Positions 34,253-42,266 of a stretch of DNA of 64,000 nucleotides are shown piece by piece. This DNA is from Marinobacterium ramblicola (GTDB lineage Bacteria; Pseudomonadota; Gammaproteobacteria; Pseudomonadales; Balneatricaceae): assembly GCF_019084545.1 (NCBI RefSeq), contig NZ_JAHREP010000012.1, forward strand, positions 62,001 through 126,000, given 5' to 3'. Each line of letters starts with the position of its first letter. The first letter of the stretch is position 1. The notes beneath the pieces are model-generated. The model saw only the letters and a list, made by a program, of their open reading frames with translations, was not told the DNA's origin and did no database searches. The position numbers and the translations under genes are program-made.

Positions 34253-35638
34253 CTAGCCCTGAGTGCCTGTCCGATTCGCCACGGATTCGCTCTTGGCGCG
34301 CCGACGGCGAGCCTTGAATCTTGACGGTTCCAGATCGTGTTTGCCCAGCAGCTTGTACAGATCGGTACGGTTACGTTCGGCGATTCTCGCCGCGTGGGTC
34401 ACGTTGCCCTCGGTGATCTGCAGCAGCTTGATCAGGTAGCGGCGTTCAAACTCCGCTCTGGCTTCGTTGAAGGATGGGATCACACGCTGCTGATTGTCCA
34501 TCGCTTCCGCCACCAATGATTCCGAAATCACCGGAGAGGTGCTGTTGGCAACCGCCTGTGCGACCACCTTTTTCAGTTGTGCTACGTTGCCAGGCCAGGC
34601 CGACAGGCCAAGAAGGTGTATCGCCCCGGGCGAAAGGTTGCGTACGCGACGGTTCTGTTTGCTGGCTTCCTGAGCGAGAAAATGACGGGCCAGGAGCGGG
34701 ATGTCCTCGGCGCGTTCCTGAAGTGACGGGATCTCCAGGTTCACCAGGTTGAGCATGTAATAGAGTGACTCGTTGAGCTCGCCGTTGAGCATCGCGTGTT
34801 CCAGGTTACGTTGCGAGCTGGCGATAACGCGCACATCGATCGGTTCATCGTGTTCGCTGCCGATTGCCCGGACTCGCCCCGATTTCAGGGCCGCAAGCAG
34901 TTTTGCTTGTAGCGCAAGTGGAAGGTCACAGATATCCCTCAGCAGCAGTGTGCCGCCCTGGGTGCGTGAAAGCAGCCCCTGCTGATCGGTAGTGGCGCCG
35001 CTGAATGCACCACGGCTGTGGCCGAACAGCTCCGATTCCAGCATCTGTTCCGGCAGGTCGCTGCAGTTGAGGACTTCGAACGGTTTTTCGGAACGGCGGC
35101 TGGCGAGGTGAATCGCTCTGGCCAGAAGTGCCTTGCCGCTTCCGCTGGGGCCGTTAATGATCAAGTTGACATCCGATACCGCCACCCGGCGTGCCTGATC
35201 GAGCAGGTTCTCCATGATCGGGTTGCGGGCGACTATCTCCGAGCGCCAGCGTTGATCGCGACGCTGATTCGCGGCGTCGAGAGCGGCTCTGACGGTATCA
35301 AGCAGGTGGGCACGATCGAAGGGGGGCATGAGAATGCCAAAGGCTCCTTGTGCAGTCGCTTCAAGCGCTTCCGGCAATACCTGCTGGTTGACGATCAGTA
35401 TGCGGCTGATCGCCGGGTAGTCGTGCTGGATCAGCTCACTCAGCGTTAGCCCATCGCGTGCGCTGGTGCGAAGGTCGCACAGCGCAAGCTCGATTTTACG
35501 GGATTCAAGCATCTGCATCGCTTCGTCGCCGGTGGTCGCTGTGCGTACGCGGTAACCGGCGCCGATAAGGTATTCGTTGAGCTGCTCGAGCTGATCACAG
35601 TTTTGATCGACAAGAAGAATTTGGGGGCTGGCGGTCAT
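34253..35638 (-). CDS. GlrR-family sigma-54 regulator with degraded catalytic motifs
   Basis: 461 residues: receiver (1-120), AAA+ domain (140-370), Fis-type DNA-binding end (400-445). The end ITEGNVTHAARIAERNRTD places it with GlrR/QseF. The receiver keeps D55 but has M104 where the conserved Lys should be, and D-Q in place of the acidic pair at 11-12. In the ATPase, Walker A is GPSGSGKA (163-170) and GAFTGA reads GAFSGA (210-215). Walker B, normally LDEIGD, reads LRDICD (233-238), and both Arg of FRxDLYYRLN are lost (NESLYYMLN). ATP hydrolysis is unlikely. It may act as a non-sigma-54 DNA-binding regulator. No kinase is adjacent. AGGAG precedes the ATG. Confidence 0.9.
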   Translation of the reverse strand: MTASPQILLVDQNCDQLEQLNEYLIGAGYRVRTATTGDEAMQMLESRKIELALCDLRTSARDGLTLSELIQHDYPAISRILIVNQQVLPEALEATAQGAFGILMPPFDRAHLLDTVRAALDAANQRRDQRWRSEIVARNPIMENLLDQARRVAVSDVNLIINGPSGSGKALLARAIHLASRRSEKPFEVLNCSDLPEQMLESELFGHSRGAFSGATTDQQGLLSRTQGGTLLLRDICDLPLALQAKLLAALKSGRVRAIGSEHDEPIDVRVIASSQRNLEHAMLNGELNESLYYMLNLVNLEIPSLQERAEDIPLLARHFLAQEASKQNRRVRNLSPGAIHLLGLSAWPGNVAQLKKVVAQAVANSTSPVISESLVAEAMDNQQRVIPSFNEARAEFERRYLIKLLQITEGNVTHAARIAERNRTDLYKLLGKHDLEPSRFKARRRRAKSESVANRTGTQG

Positions 35639-35843
35639 CTTAATTTGCTCCTGGCACGGCTCAACGAATGCAGTGCGACGATGAACACAGGTTCAGTTCC
35701 GTTGAGTCATTACTGCCTGATTAATAAAGCAGCATCTCTTTGGCGACACTATTGAACAATTGTAACAGGTGTTTAAACGATATCGAAGAGTGGAATGCCG
35801 ACGGCGGTCACCCGCAAAACGCCAACAGAGACCGGCGAACCGG

Positions 35844-36050
35844 TTACTCAAGACGAAAGCCGATCTTCAGTACGACCTGGTAATGGGCGATAGCGCCGTC
35901 CTTGATATGGCCTCGCATCTCTTTGACCTCCCACCAATCCAGGTGCTCATGGCGTGAACTGGCTTCGGCGATAGCGCCGCGAATCGCGTCATCGTAACTG
36001 CTGGTGGAGGATCCTGCGATCTCGATGAGCTGATAGTTATGTCCGGGCAT
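35844..36050 (-). CDS. Dodecin family flavin-binding protein
   Basis: 68 residues, the normal dodecin length. MPGHNYQLIEIAGSS at the start, DDAIRGAIAEAS in the helix, then LDWWEVKEMRGHI and HYQVVLKIGF. The tryptophan of the WWEV segment stacks on flavin in known dodecins. Twelve subunits form a hollow shell that stores FMN, FAD or riboflavin. AAGGAG precedes ATG 36050; a longer frame upstream has no homology. The 205 bases between this gene and the GlrR-like gene (35639-35843) show no further gene. Confidence 0.92.
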   Translation of the reverse strand: MPGHNYQLIEIAGSSTSSYDDAIRGAIAEASSRHEHLDWWEVKEMRGHIKDGAIAHYQVVLKIGFRLE

Positions 36051-36211
36051 GTCGATCTCCTTTTCGGGTCGGAATCTGTCGCTTACCTGATACTGAATAA
36101 TAGCAGTGGTTCCGGGTTTTGCCGTTTGTTGATCCGCTAACACTCAGGGGGTAGCTTGAGTCTGTTGGCGGTCGCTAATAAGATCGGCTAAAGCTCGCAG
36201 GGATCGCCCGG

Positions 36212-37192
36212 ATGCACCGCTTCGTTTTACTTCTGTTTTTCTCCCTCCTGATCGGTGGTTGTCAACTGCGCCCTCAGTTACCCGATGATGCTCTCTATCA
36301 GCGAGGGCTGATATCCCTCGAGGGGGCCGATATCCGGTTTCAGCCCTGCGGGCGCACCCAGTGGCAATCGATGGCGACCATTCCCGATCTGCTCAGGCAG
36401 GAGTATCTGCGTTTGAGTGCCGGTGGTGAGGGCTTGCCGGTCTATATGGAGGGTTGGGGTAGCGATGTGGCGGGTGAGTGGCAGGTGCTGGAGCCGCGTG
36501 TGATCGGCGGTGACCTGAGCAGTTGTGCGGAGTATTTCTCCGCCGTGGCGCTGTATGCTTCGGGTATGGAGCCGCCCTGGTCGGCCATGCTTGAGCAGGA
36601 GCGGCTGGTGTTCAATGAGCCGCAGCGACTGCGTACCTTGGTATTCGATAAACCTGAAGCGACGCGCGAGGGTGTGATCTGGCGTTGGTCTCAGAGTCTT
36701 CGTGATGGCAACAGCGACCGGGATATCGCCTTGGATGTGGTCAGGCGGCCCTGCTGGGATAGCCAAGGGACCTGGTATGCGCTCAGTGCACTGCTCGATC
36801 TGGATGGGCGTCTGTTCACCGGTTGCGCCCGTTATGGCGATCTGCAAAGACTGGCGCTGGTATCGCATTACCGCACCGCTGCTGGGCAGTACCTGCGTGA
36901 TCTCCACCTGCTGCTGCAGACGAATGGCGATGTGCGCCTGGTCGAAGACAACCATGACGGCCTGCCGTTGAAACCTCGTGCGGGCCGTTGGCGTTTCTTA
37001 AACGCCGAGCGAGTGTTGCTGGAGCTGGAGCGTCCCGGCGCGGTCGGACGGTTCGACACGCAGCTTTGGCAGGTGCGGAACGATGGCGCGCTGGTGTTGC
37101 TGCATGACGATCCTGCGCTGGGGCGAGGGCTTGAGCTGCAGCCGGCAGGGCGTTTGCTGCAGTGGCCGGAGGGGCGTATCCCCTTGCCCTGA
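36212..37192 (+). CDS. Predicted lipoprotein of unknown function
   Basis: 326 residues. The signal peptide ends in the lipobox LIGGC, with lipidation at Cys17. Two features recall NlpE/COG3650-type envelope proteins: FQPCGRTQWQSM near 43-54, and the middle segment PCWDSQGTWYALSALLDLDGRLFTGCARYGD, with paired Cys. The C-terminal part (LHLLLQTNGDVRLVEDNHDG...RW) is beta-rich and may be an NlpE-like barrel. The exact family is not certain. It converges on the J-domain gene with four bases between. Confidence 0.78.
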   Translation: MHRFVLLLFFSLLIGGCQLRPQLPDDALYQRGLISLEGADIRFQPCGRTQWQSMATIPDLLRQEYLRLSAGGEGLPVYMEGWGSDVAGEWQVLEPRVIGGDLSSCAEYFSAVALYASGMEPPWSAMLEQERLVFNEPQRLRTLVFDKPEATREGVIWRWSQSLRDGNSDRDIALDVVRRPCWDSQGTWYALSALLDLDGRLFTGCARYGDLQRLALVSHYRTAAGQYLRDLHLLLQTNGDVRLVEDNHDGLPLKPRAGRWRFLNAERVLLELERPGAVGRFDTQLWQVRNDGALVLLHDDPALGRGLELQPAGRLLQWPEGRIPLP

Positions 37193-37196
37193 TCGA

Positions 37197-37937
37197 TTAA
37201 TCCCGTAACAGAAGTGTCTTGGCCTCGTTGATGCGTGATGCCAGCCAGGTGCTGCCACCCCGATCCGGGTGGTTACGTTGAATCAGGCGGCGATGGGCTT
37301 CGATAATCGCCACCCGGTCCGCACCGGGTTCCAGGCCGAGAATCGCCAGCGCCTCTTCGCGGGTCATCGAGGGTCCATCCCGAGGGCCGCCTTCATCCTT
37401 GGAACCAGTACCGCCGGGATCATCGGCACGCCAGGCAGCTCCGAAGCGTTTGTCGAGGTAGGTTTCGAGCAGCCGGGTCGAATCCCGGTCGCTGTCGCGA
37501 CACTCGCGCAGCAGCTGCAGAAACTCCTCTTTGCTCAAGCTGCTCAGCTGACGCCCGCACAGCGAACCCTCCAGTACTTCGCCGTCCATACTGCCGGAGT
37601 CGTGGGCCAGACTCATCGCGATCATGCGACTGCGAACCTGGGAGCGACCACCGCTGCTGGACTGGCGGCTTTTGTAGGACTGGGCGCCGCGCTGTATCCA
37701 GGGCAGCAGCCGCAGCAGCAGCGGAACGATGCGTTGTGCCAGGGGCAGCAGCAGGGCGACAAGCGCGCCTAGCCAGTGCAGTCGACCGGTGATGGCGAGA
37801 AACAGCAGCCCCAGCATGATCAGCAGAAAGGCGAGCTTGACGCCGGCACGCGTACGCTCCTGCGGCGGCTGGCGTCGAAGCCACAGCCAGCCGAGGCCTG
37901 CGATCAATACGAACAGTACTAACCCAATCGGGTTCAC
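37197..37937 (-). CDS. Membrane-anchored J-domain protein
   Basis: 246 residues. Two or three hydrophobic segments at about 5-80 anchor the protein. A J domain sits at the very end (about 192-246), with [24 protein letters not shown] and the HPD motif in NHPDRGGS. The layout resembles Tim14/Pam18-like bacterial J proteins, which recruit DnaK to the membrane. The start is GTG 37937, five bases after AGGAG. It lies 32 bases after the VWA-like gene and is probably in the same transcript. Confidence 0.88.
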   Translation of the reverse strand: MNPIGLVLFVLIAGLGWLWLRRQPPQERTRAGVKLAFLLIMLGLLFLAITGRLHWLGALVALLLPLAQRIVPLLLRLLPWIQRGAQSYKSRQSSSGGRSQVRSRMIAMSLAHDSGSMDGEVLEGSLCGRQLSSLSKEEFLQLLRECRDSDRDSTRLLETYLDKRFGAAWRADDPGGTGSKDEGGPRDGPSMTREEALAILGLEPGADRVAIIEAHRRLIQRNHPDRGGSTWLASRINEAKTLLLRD

Positions 37938-37969
37938 AGTTGCTCCTGGTCAGGTTGTCGAGTGAGGTG

Positions 37970-38665
37970 TTATTTGCGCAACTGCTGGGTCAGCGCGAGC
38001 AGTTGCCGGTTGCCCTTGCCCGCGTAACGTTCGAGTGCCGCCAGACCTCCAGTGGCATAGACAGCGGCCGCACCGAGCAGTTCTCGCAGTCGGCTGGCGC
38101 TCTTCAGGTCGAAGCGGGCAAAGGCTCCGCCCGAGAGGCGGGCCAACTGCTCGAACAGCAGGCGGCCATTGGGGTCGTTGCCCTCGTGGAAGCTGAAGAT
38201 GGGGGTGCCGTGCAAGCCGAGTTCGCCGGCCATTTCGCAGAGCGGATCGATCTTCTCTTCGCAGCAATCGCCCACCAGTACGATGGCGTTGAGCGGGTGC
38301 AGACTGTTCTCGCGCAGGGCATGCTCAAGCACCCGTCCTATTTGAGTGTGGCCACCGAGGCAGCTGACAGCATCCATCTGATCGAGCAGGGCGGCGGCAC
38401 TGTCGACCCAACCGGTATAGTGAAACTCGCGATAGCCGCGATAGTAACAGAGCTGCACCAGTAGTTGCCCGCTCTCGGCGCTGGCGAGAAACATTTCGCT
38501 CTGCAACTGGCAGGCGTGATCCCAGGTTGGGCGGCGGCTGGCGGTGGCGTCCATTGCGAACAACAGTCGACCGCGGCCGGTATCACGTACCGCCAGATCT
38601 TTCGCTTGGTTGATAAAGGCCTCAATCTCCGTGGAGTCAGAGGCCGGCTTCAGTGATTTACCCAT
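37970..38665 (-). CDS. VWA-like domain protein
   Basis: 231 residues. LLFAMDATASRRPTWDHA (about 36-53) stands where the MIDAS motif DxSxS of von Willebrand A domains occurs; here it reads D-A-T-A-S. IVLVGDCCEEKIDPL (about 130) is the later conserved strand. The protein is probably cytoplasmic, since no signal peptide is seen. Similar proteins in proteobacteria are annotated as VWA-domain proteins without known function. ATG 38665 gives MGKSLKPASDS; the longer frame begins inside the OlsF-like gene. Confidence 0.75.
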   Translation of the reverse strand: MGKSLKPASDSTEIEAFINQAKDLAVRDTGRGRLLFAMDATASRRPTWDHACQLQSEMFLASAESGQLLVQLCYYRGYREFHYTGWVDSAAALLDQMDAVSCLGGHTQIGRVLEHALRENSLHPLNAIVLVGDCCEEKIDPLCEMAGELGLHGTPIFSFHEGNDPNGRLLFEQLARLSGGAFARFDLKSASRLRELLGAAAVYATGGLAALERYAGKGNRQLLALTQQLRK

Positions 38666-38738
38666 GCTGTGAGCCCGCTGTCCTGTCACCGATTTACAGG
38701 TTTTAGTGTAGACCGCGGGCTTTGTCGGGCACAGTTTT

Positions 38739-40505
38739 TCAGGCGATTTCCGTTTCCGGCTCCACAGTCGCTGTGGGCCCGGCCGCGGCTGCATCGCCGA
38801 TGTAGCGCTGACGCTTGCGCGCCTTCACATACTTGGTATCAACCAGCACAAGTCCGTCGACGCAGTAGTTGAAGTCGGCATCGACGCCAAAATCAAGGAA
38901 GCGCACGCCTCCCGGTTCGCATAGCTCACTGTACTGCTTGTACAGCGTGGGTACGGAGACGCCGAGGAACTCCAGTTGCTCCTTCAAAACGGTGAAGTCG
39001 GCCGTGTAGTCATCCCCCTGGAACAGCCTGAACATCTCGGCACGGGTGTCGTCGTCCAGCGTATAGGGGCTGTTGGCGCGCCCCAGCTCCGCCCGGTCGG
39101 GGAAATAGTGGCGGTAGAACCAGACCAGCAGGTCGCGGGCCCGTTTCGGGTAGCTGTTGCTCATGCTCACCGGACCGAACATGTAGCGGATCTCAGGACG
39201 GCTGCGCAGGTAGGCCCCTATGCCGTACCAGAGGTAGTCCAGGCTGCGGCGCCCCCAGTAGCGTGGTTGCACGAAACTGCGGCCCAGCTCTATACCCTGT
39301 TCGAAATAGGGCGACATCTCGGCGCTGTAGCTGAACAGGCTGGCGCTGTATAACTGTTCGGAGAGCGCGGAGCGATCCATCCGTACGACTTCGGCCAACC
39401 GATAGGCACCGGCGATTTCGAGATCATCCTCGTCCCATAGAATCAGGTGGCGATAGTGGCGGTCGTACTTGTCGAGATCGCGTCGGTCTCCGGTGCCTTC
39501 GCCGACACAGCGGAAGGCGATCTCGCGCAGCCGGCCGATCTCGGCCATGACGGCTGAATCACTGCGATAATCGAACAGGTAGATCTTCTTGCCATCCGAG
39601 GTTTCGCCCAAGAGCTCGGCATCGCGCAGCTCCTGTTTCAATATCTGCCGGTTCTGCGGGTGAGCAATGGTCTTTTCGGTCTTAAACAGCGGCGTTTTGT
39701 TGCGCGCGATGCGGTACAGGTGCTTTTTCAGCAGTTTGGCCTTGATCTTGGCCGCTACCGGCAGGGTATCGATTTGACTGAATGCGATCGGTTCGCCGAT
39801 GCGGATCGGGAGGTTTTTCGAGCGTTTGTTGAACATCTCATGCGCCAGCAGCAGTGACGACATCGATTTGTTCAGCGTCGACAGACCGTAGAACAGGGCT
39901 GAGTTTTTGCCGCCAACGAATACCGGCAGGATAGGGGCGTTGCTCTTGCGTGCAAACATCAGGAAGCCGCTGTTCCAGGGGCCATCCTTGATACCGGTAA
40001 AGCTGGCGCGGGATACCTCGCCGGCGGGGAATACGATGACCGCCTCGTCGTTTCGCAGGCAATCCACGATACGGGCGATGTCGCGTTTGCGAGTGCCCTT
40101 GCCCAGGTTGTCGACCGGGAGAAACAGCTCTTGCAACGGATCGAAGTGCATCAGCAGATCGTTGGCGATGATGCGCACATCGCGGCGTACCTCGCCGACC
40201 AGTTTCAGTAGCGCCAGGCCGTCCAGGGCGCCGAGCGGGTGGTTGGCCACGATGACGACGCGTCCGCTGGAGGGGATGTTGATCCGCTCCTTGCTGTTGG
40301 CGCTGTAGCTGAAATTGAAATAGTCGAGTACCCGATCGATGAATTCGAAACCGGTTACCTCGCGGTTCTCTTCCAGGAAACGGTTGATCTCGCCCTCGTG
40401 CACCAGGCGCCGAAGGCAGAAGAGGGTGGAGCGGCGGACCGGGGCGGGCTTGGCGGCAAACCCCGGATACTTGCTGAGAACAACCTGTTCGACGTTAATC
40501 TGCAT
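38739..40505 (-). CDS. olsF: Bifunctional acyltransferase, OlsF-like (ornithine/amino-acid lipid synthesis)
   Basis: 588 residues. The N-terminal half (about 60-290) is a PlsC-type O-acyltransferase: VIVANHPLGALDGLALL for the His-Asp motif (with five rather than four residues between) and FPAGEVSRASF for the glycerophosphate-loop motif. The C-terminal half (about 310-560) resembles OlsB, the hemolysin-like GNAT acyltransferase (GAYRLAEV, ELGRSFVQPRYWGRRSLDYLWYGIGAYL, YMFGPVSMSN). OlsF of Serratia has this O-then-N order and makes ornithine lipid from ornithine and acyl-ACP. The amino acid used here is unknown. The protein is membrane associated. The ribosome site is weak. Confidence 0.85.
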   Translation of the reverse strand: MQINVEQVVLSKYPGFAAKPAPVRRSTLFCLRRLVHEGEINRFLEENREVTGFEFIDRVLDYFNFSYSANSKERINIPSSGRVVIVANHPLGALDGLALLKLVGEVRRDVRIIANDLLMHFDPLQELFLPVDNLGKGTRKRDIARIVDCLRNDEAVIVFPAGEVSRASFTGIKDGPWNSGFLMFARKSNAPILPVFVGGKNSALFYGLSTLNKSMSSLLLAHEMFNKRSKNLPIRIGEPIAFSQIDTLPVAAKIKAKLLKKHLYRIARNKTPLFKTEKTIAHPQNRQILKQELRDAELLGETSDGKKIYLFDYRSDSAVMAEIGRLREIAFRCVGEGTGDRRDLDKYDRHYRHLILWDEDDLEIAGAYRLAEVVRMDRSALSEQLYSASLFSYSAEMSPYFEQGIELGRSFVQPRYWGRRSLDYLWYGIGAYLRSRPEIRYMFGPVSMSNSYPKRARDLLVWFYRHYFPDRAELGRANSPYTLDDDTRAEMFRLFQGDDYTADFTVLKEQLEFLGVSVPTLYKQYSELCEPGGVRFLDFGVDADFNYCVDGLVLVDTKYVKARKRQRYIGDAAAAGPTATVEPETEIA

Positions 40506-40594
40506 CTTGCGTCCCGACAGTGTTACATGACGGCGACCAAGATAAGTCGAACAGGTGACGGTGAATTGACGTTAGTGTGACGCTTGGATGACGC

Positions 40595-40771
40595 CTATTT
40601 GTCTTTCATCGCATCTTCCCACATGTCCCTGTCTTCGGTGCGGCGGCCGCGATTCTGTCTGCGGTCCTTCTTGCCCGGTTCAAAGCGTATCTCCTCGCGG
40701 CGATCGGGCTGTTGGCGCCGGTCTTCGCTTGTGCGGCGATTGCGACCGTTCCACTCCTGGCTCTCTGACAT
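40595..40771 (-). CDS. Small Arg-rich hydrophilic protein
   Basis: A 58-residue reading frame: ATG 40771, seven bases after AAGGA, and stop TAG at 40597-40595. The sequence begins MSESQEWNGRNRRTSEDRRQ, continues PDRREEIRFEPGKKDRRQN and ends WEDAMKDK. It has about 15 Arg, 4 Lys and many Asp/Glu, no hydrophobic core and repeated DRR words (EDRR, PDRR, KDRR). It is probably disordered or nucleic-acid binding. It lies alone between the OlsF-like gene and the PanE-HopJ gene, which are on the same strand. The clear ribosome site supports a real gene. Confidence 0.72.
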   Translation of the reverse strand: MSESQEWNGRNRRTSEDRRQQPDRREEIRFEPGKKDRRQNRGRRTEDRDMWEDAMKDK

Positions 40772-40842
40772 CGCAAAGTCCTTGTCTGGTTATTATTCAG
40801 TCCTAGGATAGCGCAGCTGGTTGCTCAGATGTAGAGCGTCGA

Positions 40843-42156
40843 TCAAATTCGCTTCAGCGCTTCACCTTCGAAACGGACGCCGCTCCAGCCGGTGCGCATG
40901 AAGTTGCGGATATTGCCGTGGTCGGATCCTTCCGGTGTGGCCAAAACATCACGGTAGAAGCGGCCGAAACAGTGCAGGGTCTGCTGCTCGCTCAGCCCCA
41001 TCAACTGGCCGAATGCCAAAATTTTGCAGGAGCCGCCATTTTCGCCGGCAGCGTTGGTCTGCTCGCCATTGCGGAAAGCACAGAGTGTGTAGTCGAAGTG
41101 GGCCTCGATCACGGCGATGCTGTCTTCGAAATCCAGTGATGTATCGGTGCCGACGCGTGCGGCAAACTGTTCTGGTGTCATCGGTGTGTCCAAAATCTCA
41201 GGGGTGAAAAGTTCAACTGTGCCTACACCCAGTTCCAGCAGTCGGTGGACCAGGGCTGTAATCGGTGTGTCGATGTTCAGCTGCCGACTGCGCCGAAGCA
41301 CCGCGCCGCTGATGCCGTCCAGCTCCAGTGCGCGGCCTTTTTCCCGGTCCACCAGCATCGATGTCTTGATCGCATCGAACTGGCTGATCAGGGTGAACAT
41401 CTCCTCCACATCGGTCGGCGTAAGCTCGACCTCATCCGCGGCGGCGACGGCGGCGGTTTCCTGCATCATCCGGTAGACACTGCCGCCGAGCGCCGGGTCG
41501 GAGGTGAGACGGCGGGTGTCGAGCCCGGTCAATGCCGACAACGGATTGACGCCATTGTTGATCAGCAGTTTGCGCCACAGCTCGCGCCTGATGTCGGCAC
41601 TGAGCTGGGTGGGGATGGAAGCAGCGTTGAAACAGCTTTCGATGCTGCGTGCCAGGGGCAGGCTGGAGGGTGTTCGTTCGCTGTTGGGCCAGGGGCCGAA
41701 GATTACCTGAGCGGGGCCCGTAGCCTCAACGATTCCCGGTTCGAGGATATGACCGCCGATCCGTACAGCCAGGCCGCCAAAGGTGCGCGCGTCGCCGAGC
41801 GACGCGGCGATGATCGGCTCGTTATCGACACCGTTCTGCAGCGAAAGCACAGGTGTATCACTGGAAACAAACCACTGGTTTAGCTGTGCCATGATCGAGC
41901 CGGTGGCACCGGCTTTCAGCGTCAGCAGAATCAGGTCGAACTCTGTCGCGGCGTAATGCTCGAGCAGCGTTTCGATATCGGTGGCGATAACGGCAGCGTT
42001 GAAGTTGAAGTCGGGGTGGTGAACTTCCAGCCCGATACGACGCATGGCGTTCAGGTGCTCGCCACGGGCGACGAAGACGCAGTCATGTCCGGCCTGGATA
42101 AGGCGTGCGCCGTAATAGCAGCCGATGCCGCCAGCCCCAAGAATCAAAAAACGCAT
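40843..42156 (-). CDS. Ketopantoate reductase-like protein fused to a HopJ domain
   Basis: 437 residues. Residues 1-320 are a ketopantoate reductase: NADPH site LGAGGIGCYYGARL (6-19), LLTLKA, LSLQNGVDN, the Lys in LWRKLLINNGVNPLSAL, and LELDGISGAV. From about 325 to 437 comes a HopJ (PF08888-like) domain: FEDSIAVIEAHFDYT, AFRNGEQTNAAGENGGSCKI, TLHCFGRFYRDVLATP, DHGNIRNFMRTGWSGV. HopJ domains are normally separate proteins of about 110 residues, of unknown function despite the effector name. AGGAG precedes the ATG. PanE makes pantoate for coenzyme A; this fusion may be a paralogue with another substrate. Confidence 0.9.
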   Translation of the reverse strand: MRFLILGAGGIGCYYGARLIQAGHDCVFVARGEHLNAMRRIGLEVHHPDFNFNAAVIATDIETLLEHYAATEFDLILLTLKAGATGSIMAQLNQWFVSSDTPVLSLQNGVDNEPIIAASLGDARTFGGLAVRIGGHILEPGIVEATGPAQVIFGPWPNSERTPSSLPLARSIESCFNAASIPTQLSADIRRELWRKLLINNGVNPLSALTGLDTRRLTSDPALGGSVYRMMQETAAVAAADEVELTPTDVEEMFTLISQFDAIKTSMLVDREKGRALELDGISGAVLRRSRQLNIDTPITALVHRLLELGVGTVELFTPEILDTPMTPEQFAARVGTDTSLDFEDSIAVIEAHFDYTLCAFRNGEQTNAAGENGGSCKILAFGQLMGLSEQQTLHCFGRFYRDVLATPEGSDHGNIRNFMRTGWSGVRFEGEALKRI

Positions 42157-42178
42157 GGCTCAACTCCTGCTCAGATCG

Positions 42179-42202
42179 AAAGGCACCATTGTCGGGTGCC
42201 TT
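42179..42202 (-). terminator. Terminator-like hairpin after metG
   Basis: AAGGCACC (42180-42187) pairs with GGTGCCTT (42195-42202) around a seven-base loop. On the minus strand the hairpin is followed by TTTC. It lies 64 bases after the metG stop and before the PanE-HopJ start. Confidence 0.6.
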
Positions 42203-42266
42203 GTTCGTTCTGCCCACCCTCAACTTGGAACTATCAATTTCCATTCGCTGGAAGGTGGGGTGCTGC

